Assembly: GCF_006829085.1 (NCBI RefSeq)
Contig: NZ_BJTC01000010.1
Coordinates: 62,001-126,000 of the forward strand
Source: Chryseobacterium sp. ON_d1
Lineage (GTDB): Bacteria; Bacteroidota; Bacteroidia; Flavobacteriales; Weeksellaceae
Direction: 5' to 3'
Length of the DNA stretch: 64,000 nt
Position 1 is the stretch's first letter. Every line of letters begins with the position of its first letter. Below the pieces are notes generated by a model, which was not told where the DNA came from, did no database searches, and saw only the letters and a program-made list of their open reading frames with translations. A program made the position numbers and the translations under genes. Shown in pieces: positions 60,589-64,000 of this stretch.

Positions 60589-61263
60589 CTATTCACAAGC
60601 TCTCCAGATCGCATCATTCTGCGGAACAGGAGCTATGATTTCTATGTTTTCTTTAGTAACCGGATGAATAAATTCCAGTTTTCTGGCGTGAAGATTAATA
60701 CCTCCATCCGGATTAGAGCGAGGTGCTCCATATTTTAAGTCTCCTTTAATGGGAACTCCTGTTTTAGACAGCTGAGCCCTGATCTGATGATGTCTTCCCG
60801 TTTCAAGGTCAATTTCCAGCAACAAATAATTGTCTAATGTTTTGATTACATGATACGTCAGGATTGCTTCTTTGGCTCCTTCCGTAGCTTTTGGAAAAAC
60901 AATGGCTTTATTATTTTTTTCGTTTTTCTTTAAATAATGAACCAGCCTTTGGCTTTGCGGAATCAATTCTTTTCCCACGACTGCCCAATATGTTTTTTTC
61001 ACTTCACGGTTTTTCACCATCTGCGTAAGCCGGGAAAGTGCTTTAGATGTTTTTGCATAGATCACCAGCCCGGAAGTAGGCCTGTCTATACGATGCACCA
61101 AGCCGAGAAAAACATTTCCCGGCTTAGCATCTCTTATTTTTATAAAGTTCTTGATGGATTCTAATAGTGATTCATCACCGGTCTTATCACCCTGAACAAG
61201 TTGTCCGACTTTTTTATTGACCACCAGAAGATGATTGTCCTCATATATAATCTGCTCCTTCAT
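60589..61263 (-). CDS. RluA-family pseudouridine synthase
   Basis: The 224-residue enzyme isomerises uridine in RNA. The catalytic Asp60 lies in HRIDRPTSGLVIYAKTSKA, and LETGRHHQIRAQL (about 154-166) is the second signature. There is no N-terminal S4 domain, so it is the short RluA/TruC-type rather than RluD. Target RNA cannot be read. The gene starts 11 bases after the next one ends, in a same-strand series with a membrane protein and panB. Confidence 0.92.
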   Translation of the reverse strand: MKEQIIYEDNHLLVVNKKVGQLVQGDKTGDESLLESIKNFIKIRDAKPGNVFLGLVHRIDRPTSGLVIYAKTSKALSRLTQMVKNREVKKTYWAVVGKELIPQSQRLVHYLKKNEKNNKAIVFPKATEGAKEAILTYHVIKTLDNYLLLEIDLETGRHHQIRAQLSKTGVPIKGDLKYGAPRSNPDGGINLHARKLEFIHPVTKENIEIIAPVPQNDAIWRACE

Positions 61264-61274
61264 ACCTCTTCAGT

Positions 61275-61589
61275 TTATCTTCTTCTATTAGATAATGACA
61301 GGATAATTCCTGCAAGAAGCCCAACTGTTTTGATGGCTGAAAGTTTTGAGCCTTCCGGAATGAATGCTCCAAATACACAGATTGCGGCGGCGGCATACAT
61401 CGCATAGACAAAATTCTTATTCGTAAGTAACGGAGCCTGAATAAAGAAGCTCGCTCCGATCAAAACATAAAAAACTTTTCTTGAAAGCAAATGATTAATT
61501 TCCGGAGAAAATAGATTAAACCAGCCCACAGCAAGACAAATCAAGGCTGCGATAGATAATATTCCCTGGACAGACTGTTGATTTTGCAT
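61275..61589 (-). CDS. Small integral membrane protein, 104 aa
   Basis: Four hydrophobic segments (about 8-27, 38-56, 60-78 and 84-99) leave almost no soluble part. The end is SNRRR, so the C-terminus should be cytoplasmic by the positive-inside rule. I do not recognise the family. It lies three bases after panB ends and 11 before the pseudouridine synthase gene starts, so it is co-transcribed with them. Confidence 0.78.
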   Translation of the reverse strand: MQNQQSVQGILSIAALICLAVGWFNLFSPEINHLLSRKVFYVLIGASFFIQAPLLTNKNFVYAMYAAAAICVFGAFIPEGSKLSAIKTVGLLAGIILSLSNRRR

Positions 61590-61592
61590 AGA

Positions 61593-62408
61593 TTAATAGC
61601 TTTCGTTTTCGTTTGGAAACTCTACACTTTTTACATCTTTTACATATTGGGAAACAGCTCCTGTAATTTCTGTGTAAAGGTCAAGATATCTTCTCAGGAA
61701 TTTCGGGCTGAACCCTTTGTTCATTCCCACCATATCATGATATACCAAAACCTGTCCGTCACAATGTGCTCCGGCTCCGATTCCGATCGTTGGAATGGAA
61801 ATACTGTCTGTCACTTTCTTTGCTAAATCTGCAGGAATTTTCTCCAATACGACTGAGAAACACCCCAGTTCTTCCAATAACTGTGCATCAGCAATCAGTT
61901 TTTCAGCTTCTGCCTCTTCTTTTGCTCTTACTTTATACGTTCCGAATTTATAGATCGACTGTGGTGTTAATCCCAAATGTCCCATTACCGGAATTCCGGC
62001 ATTGATGATTTTTTTAATTGATTTGGAAATTTCTTTTCCGCCTTCAATTTTTACAGCATGTGCCCCACCTTCTTTCATCATTCTTACCGCAGATTCCAAT
62101 GCTTTTTCAGGATTACTCTGATAGGTCCCGAAAGGCAGATCCGCTACCACCAAAGCTCTGTCGGTTCCTCTTACCACACTTTGAGCATGATAGATCATTT
62201 GATCCAGCGTAATGGGTAATGTAGTTTCAAAACCGGCCATTACATTCGCTGCAGAGTCTCCAATCAAAATAGCATCTACTCCGCCCGCATCTACCATCTT
62301 TGCTGTGGTAAAATCATAAGCCGTAAGCATTGTTATTTTCTCCTTGTCGAATTTCATTTTACGCAAGGTTTCAGTCGTAACTTTTTTAATTTCAGAGTGA
62401 ACAGACAT
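61593..62408 (-). CDS. panB: 3-methyl-2-oxobutanoate hydroxymethyltransferase
   Basis: The 271-residue enzyme makes ketopantoate in pantothenate/CoA synthesis. Metal and substrate residues are in MLTAYDFTTAKMVDAGGVDA (about 28-47), ILIGDSAANVMAGFETTLPI (about 48-67) and GHLGLTPQSIYKFG (about 142-155). IPTIGIGAGAHCDGQVLVYHD (about 205-225) completes the barrel. Length is normal. No panC or panD is adjacent. Confidence 0.96.
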   Translation of the reverse strand: MSVHSEIKKVTTETLRKMKFDKEKITMLTAYDFTTAKMVDAGGVDAILIGDSAANVMAGFETTLPITLDQMIYHAQSVVRGTDRALVVADLPFGTYQSNPEKALESAVRMMKEGGAHAVKIEGGKEISKSIKKIINAGIPVMGHLGLTPQSIYKFGTYKVRAKEEAEAEKLIADAQLLEELGCFSVVLEKIPADLAKKVTDSISIPTIGIGAGAHCDGQVLVYHDMVGMNKGFSPKFLRRYLDLYTEITGAVSQYVKDVKSVEFPNENESY

Positions 62409-62433
62409 AATTTATCTATTTTTAAAAGTTAAA

Positions 62434-62453
62434 AAGTCGGCCTGAGCCGACTT
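62434..62453 (-). terminator. Terminator of the Crp/Fnr gene
   Basis: AAGTCGGC and GCCGACTT form an 8-bp stem around CTGA. On the minus strand TTTTTAACTTTT follows. Confidence 0.8.
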
Positions 62454-62469
62454 AAGTTTTGTATGATTT

Positions 62470-63183
62470 TTATAAAACTACGTGACCGAGTTTCATGAGT
62501 TTATCGTGATTTAAAATCTTGATATTTCTTCCGTCCACTTCAATCAGGTTATCCTGCTTGAATTCAGAGATCAGACGGATGGCACTTTCTGTGGCAGTGC
62601 CGATAATGTTGGCAATTTCTTCTCTCGTCAATGAGATTTTGATGAACCCTTCAGGATCTACTCCCAGTTTCTGCTCCAGAAGCAGCAGGATTTCTGCCAG
62701 TCTTTCTCTTACCGTTTTCTGAGCAAGGAAAGTAATGGTATTGGATGATTCTCCCAATTCGTAAGAAATTTTCTGAAGCATTACGAAAGACAGCTGTGGA
62801 TCTACTTCCAGAAGATACATGAAGATATCAGCAGGTAAAAAAACACATTCGATATCTGTCATGGCTTCAGCTTTAGCCTGGAAATTTTCCCCGCAAAGCA
62901 AAGAACGATAGCCAATAATATCCCCTTCTTTGATAAACCTTAAAATCTGGTCTTTCCCGAATGCTCCTGATTTTGAAAGTTTGGCAGCACCTTTTTCCAG
63001 GACAAACACTCCTTTGGGAGTTTCTCCATCCTCGAAAATGGTTTCATGTTTCTGAAAACTCAGTTTCTTTTTGCCATTAATATATTTTTCAAAATCTGCG
63101 CTAGAAAGTCTTTCCTTAAATGATTTATCATTAAAAACTCTGGCGAACCTCTCTTCAATTGCTATCTGTTGTTCCTGCGGCAT
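62470..63183 (-). CDS. Crp/Fnr-family transcriptional regulator
   Basis: The 237-residue protein has a cyclic-nucleotide-type sensor domain (about 25-140, GVFVLEKGAAKL, ILRFIKEGDIIGYRSL). A C-terminal winged HTH (about 165-230) carries LTREEIANIIGTATESAIRLIS. The N-terminal part lacks the four-cysteine [4Fe-4S] pattern of FNR; only two Cys lie in the middle of the sensor (about residues 98 and 113). The gene is divergent from a CcoI-like copper pump, and a TGAT-N4-ATCA palindrome lies in its 5' region. Regulation of respiratory or metal genes is inferred from the neighbour. Confidence 0.9.
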   Translation of the reverse strand: MPQEQQIAIEERFARVFNDKSFKERLSSADFEKYINGKKKLSFQKHETIFEDGETPKGVFVLEKGAAKLSKSGAFGKDQILRFIKEGDIIGYRSLLCGENFQAKAEAMTDIECVFLPADIFMYLLEVDPQLSFVMLQKISYELGESSNTITFLAQKTVRERLAEILLLLEQKLGVDPEGFIKISLTREEIANIIGTATESAIRLISEFKQDNLIEVDGRNIKILNHDKLMKLGHVVL

Positions 63184-63189
63184 TTTATA

Positions 63190-63201
63190 TGATATTTATC
63201 A
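63190..63201. promoter_or_regulatory. FNR/Crp-like palindrome TGAT-N4-ATCA
   Basis: TGATATTTATCA lies seven bases before the regulator ATG and directly after its own -7 box (63202-63209, minus strand). It resembles TTGAT-N4-ATCAA. It could be an autoregulatory site. Confidence 0.5.
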
Positions 63202-63209
63202 CAAAAATA
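63202..63209 (-). promoter_or_regulatory. -7 box TATTTTTG of the Crp/Fnr gene
   Basis: TATTTTTG on the minus strand matches TAnnTTTG, 19 bases before the ATG at 63183. Confidence 0.55.
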
Positions 63210-63244
63210 GAACTTTTTAACGCGATAAACAAAAAAAATTGTTA

Positions 63245-63252
63245 TAATTTTG
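63245..63252 (+). promoter_or_regulatory. -7 box TAATTTTG of the copper-ATPase gene
   Basis: TAATTTTG lies 15 bases before the ATG at 63267, again giving a very short leader. Weakly supported without a -33 element. Confidence 0.45.
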
Positions 63253-63266
63253 TAGTTCAATATTTT

Positions 63267-64000
63267 ATGGTGGTGAACGAGAACTGTTTTCATTGTGGTC
63301 AAGGTATAGAAAAAGAGAGAATTTTATTTGATGAGAAGACTTTCTGTTGCAATGGCTGCAAGTCTGTTTATGAAATTCTGAATACAAATAACTTAAGCAA
63401 TTTTTATCAGCTTAACAAAGGGGCAGGAATTCGTCCGAGTGATGAAAATTCTACCCAGTTTGACTATTTGGATACTCCTGAAATTTTTGAAAAAGTAACC
63501 GATTTCTCTGAAGGAAACACCAGCCTTGTCACATTCAAAATTCCTGTAATCCACTGTTCTTCCTGCATCTGGCTATTGGAAAGCCTCCATACATTAAATC
63601 AGCACATCAAATATTCTCAGGTTAATTTCACGAGGAAGACCTTACAGATTTCATTCAATCATAATGATTTGAAATTAAGCGAACTAGCTAATTTTTTAAC
63701 CAATCTGGGATACAAACCTGTCATCAGTCTTGAAACTGCTGATAAAAATGAAGACCATCTTGACAAATCTTTATTAGTAAAATTTGCCATTGCCGCCTTT
63801 GCTTTTGGTAATGGAATGTTCCTTGCCTTTCCCGAGTACATTGGAGGGGAAGATTATTGGATGGAACATTATAAAGGTTTATTCAGAACCTTAATATTCC
63901 TCCTGGCAACACCTGTTGTATTTTATTCAGCTTCAGATTATTACAAATCTGCATGGTATGGTTTAAAAAATAAGATCGTCAACATTGATGTTCCGATTGT
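63267..64000 (+). CDS. CcoI/FixI-type heavy-metal P-type ATPase, N-terminal part
   Basis: The reading frame is open at the right edge (about 244 codons). It begins with a Cys-rich metal-binding region: CFHCG (Cys7, Cys10), FCCNGC (27-31), then an HMA-like domain with His96-Cys97-Ser-Ser-Cys100. Two transmembrane segments (about 167-186 and 205-226) are seen, the start of the P1B-ATPase membrane domain. This layout is typical of CcoI, which exports copper for cbb3 oxidase assembly. The DKTGT and CPC motifs lie outside. GTG codons at residues 2-3 could be alternative starts. Confidence 0.88.
   Translation, partial: MVVNENCFHCGQGIEKERILFDEKTFCCNGCKSVYEILNTNNLSNFYQLNKGAGIRPSDENSTQFDYLDTPEIFEKVTDFSEGNTSLVTFKIPVIHCSSCIWLLESLHTLNQHIKYSQVNFTRKTLQISFNHNDLKLSELANFLTNLGYKPVISLETADKNEDHLDKSLLVKFAIAAFAFGNGMFLAFPEYIGGEDYWMEHYKGLFRTLIFLLATPVVFYSASDYYKSAWYGLKNKIVNIDVPI

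Noticed and set aside
1..64000. tRNA, rRNA, IS elements and prophage genes
   Set aside because: I looked on both strands and found no convincing cloverleaf with CCA, no rRNA blocks and no transposase or phage structural gene.

Overview
The window looks like a chromosomal segment of a Chryseobacterium-type flavobacterium (Bacteroidota, Weeksellaceae). The reasons are low GC, Bacteroidota-type promoters (TAnnTTTG -7 boxes a few dozen bases before many starts), several TonB-dependent receptors, a type IX secretion cargo protein, PepSY-like and WG-repeat proteins, an N-terminal fragment that matches flavobacterial tyrosine ammonia-lyase next to a halogenase-like flavoenzyme (flexirubin pigment genes), and eukaryote-like IleRS. 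Most of it is ordinary core genome. I see no insertion sequence, prophage, CRISPR array, rRNA or tRNA gene.

Layout. 1-3.5 kb: edge of a probable flexirubin/aryl-polyene pigment locus (ammonia-lyase fragment, FAD halogenase-like protein, CoA-ligase-like enzyme). 3.6-12.6 kb: M23 peptidase, ileS, a DksA-like protein, two small proteins, lspA, a SanA-like protein, trpS. 12.7-17.9 kb: an OmpR-type two-component system with two PepSY-like genes, a YjjG-type HAD phosphatase, a 44-residue basic protein and an ECF sigma factor. 18-24.8 kb: metK, divergent oxyR/catalase, crotonase, dCMP deaminase, XerD, NUDIX. 24.9-31.5 kb: haem-binding protein, Ig-like lipoprotein, serine hydrolase, immunity-like orphan, hydroxyacid dehydrogenase, thioesterase, HU-CCDC81-like protein. 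31.7-34.9 kb: TPP-riboswitch-controlled TonB receptor and a WG-repeat protein. 35.2-40.6 kb: tandem aconitases AcnB and AcnA. 40.7-51.1 kb: LytS/LytTR system, three more outer-membrane receptors, a DUF5694 protein. 51.3-58.2 kb: thiamine operon thiS-C-(tenI/thiE2)-D-E-G-H-F behind a second TPP riboswitch. 58.3-64 kb: T9SS cargo, RluA synthase, panB, a Crp/Fnr regulator and the start of a CcoI-type copper ATPase.

How genes work together. Two TPP riboswitches tie thiamine synthesis and probable outer-membrane thiamine uptake to the same signal. OxyR sits divergently beside its likely target catalase. A Crp/Fnr regulator is divergent from an oxidase-assembly copper pump. The least expected element is a compact SAM-I-like aptamer at 48731-48795 (minus strand), with its own -7 box. 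It is followed by a 19-codon leader ORF and then a TonB receptor, suggesting SAM/methionine-controlled outer-membrane uptake.

Intergenic DNA carries several short repeat families: paired GGCTAAAGCC palindromes (three copies), seven-base tandem tracts, and CCGC-GATTT-ACAGAT and CGCAAAGTTC-type repeats. All functions are read from sequence by recognition of families. No database search was possible.
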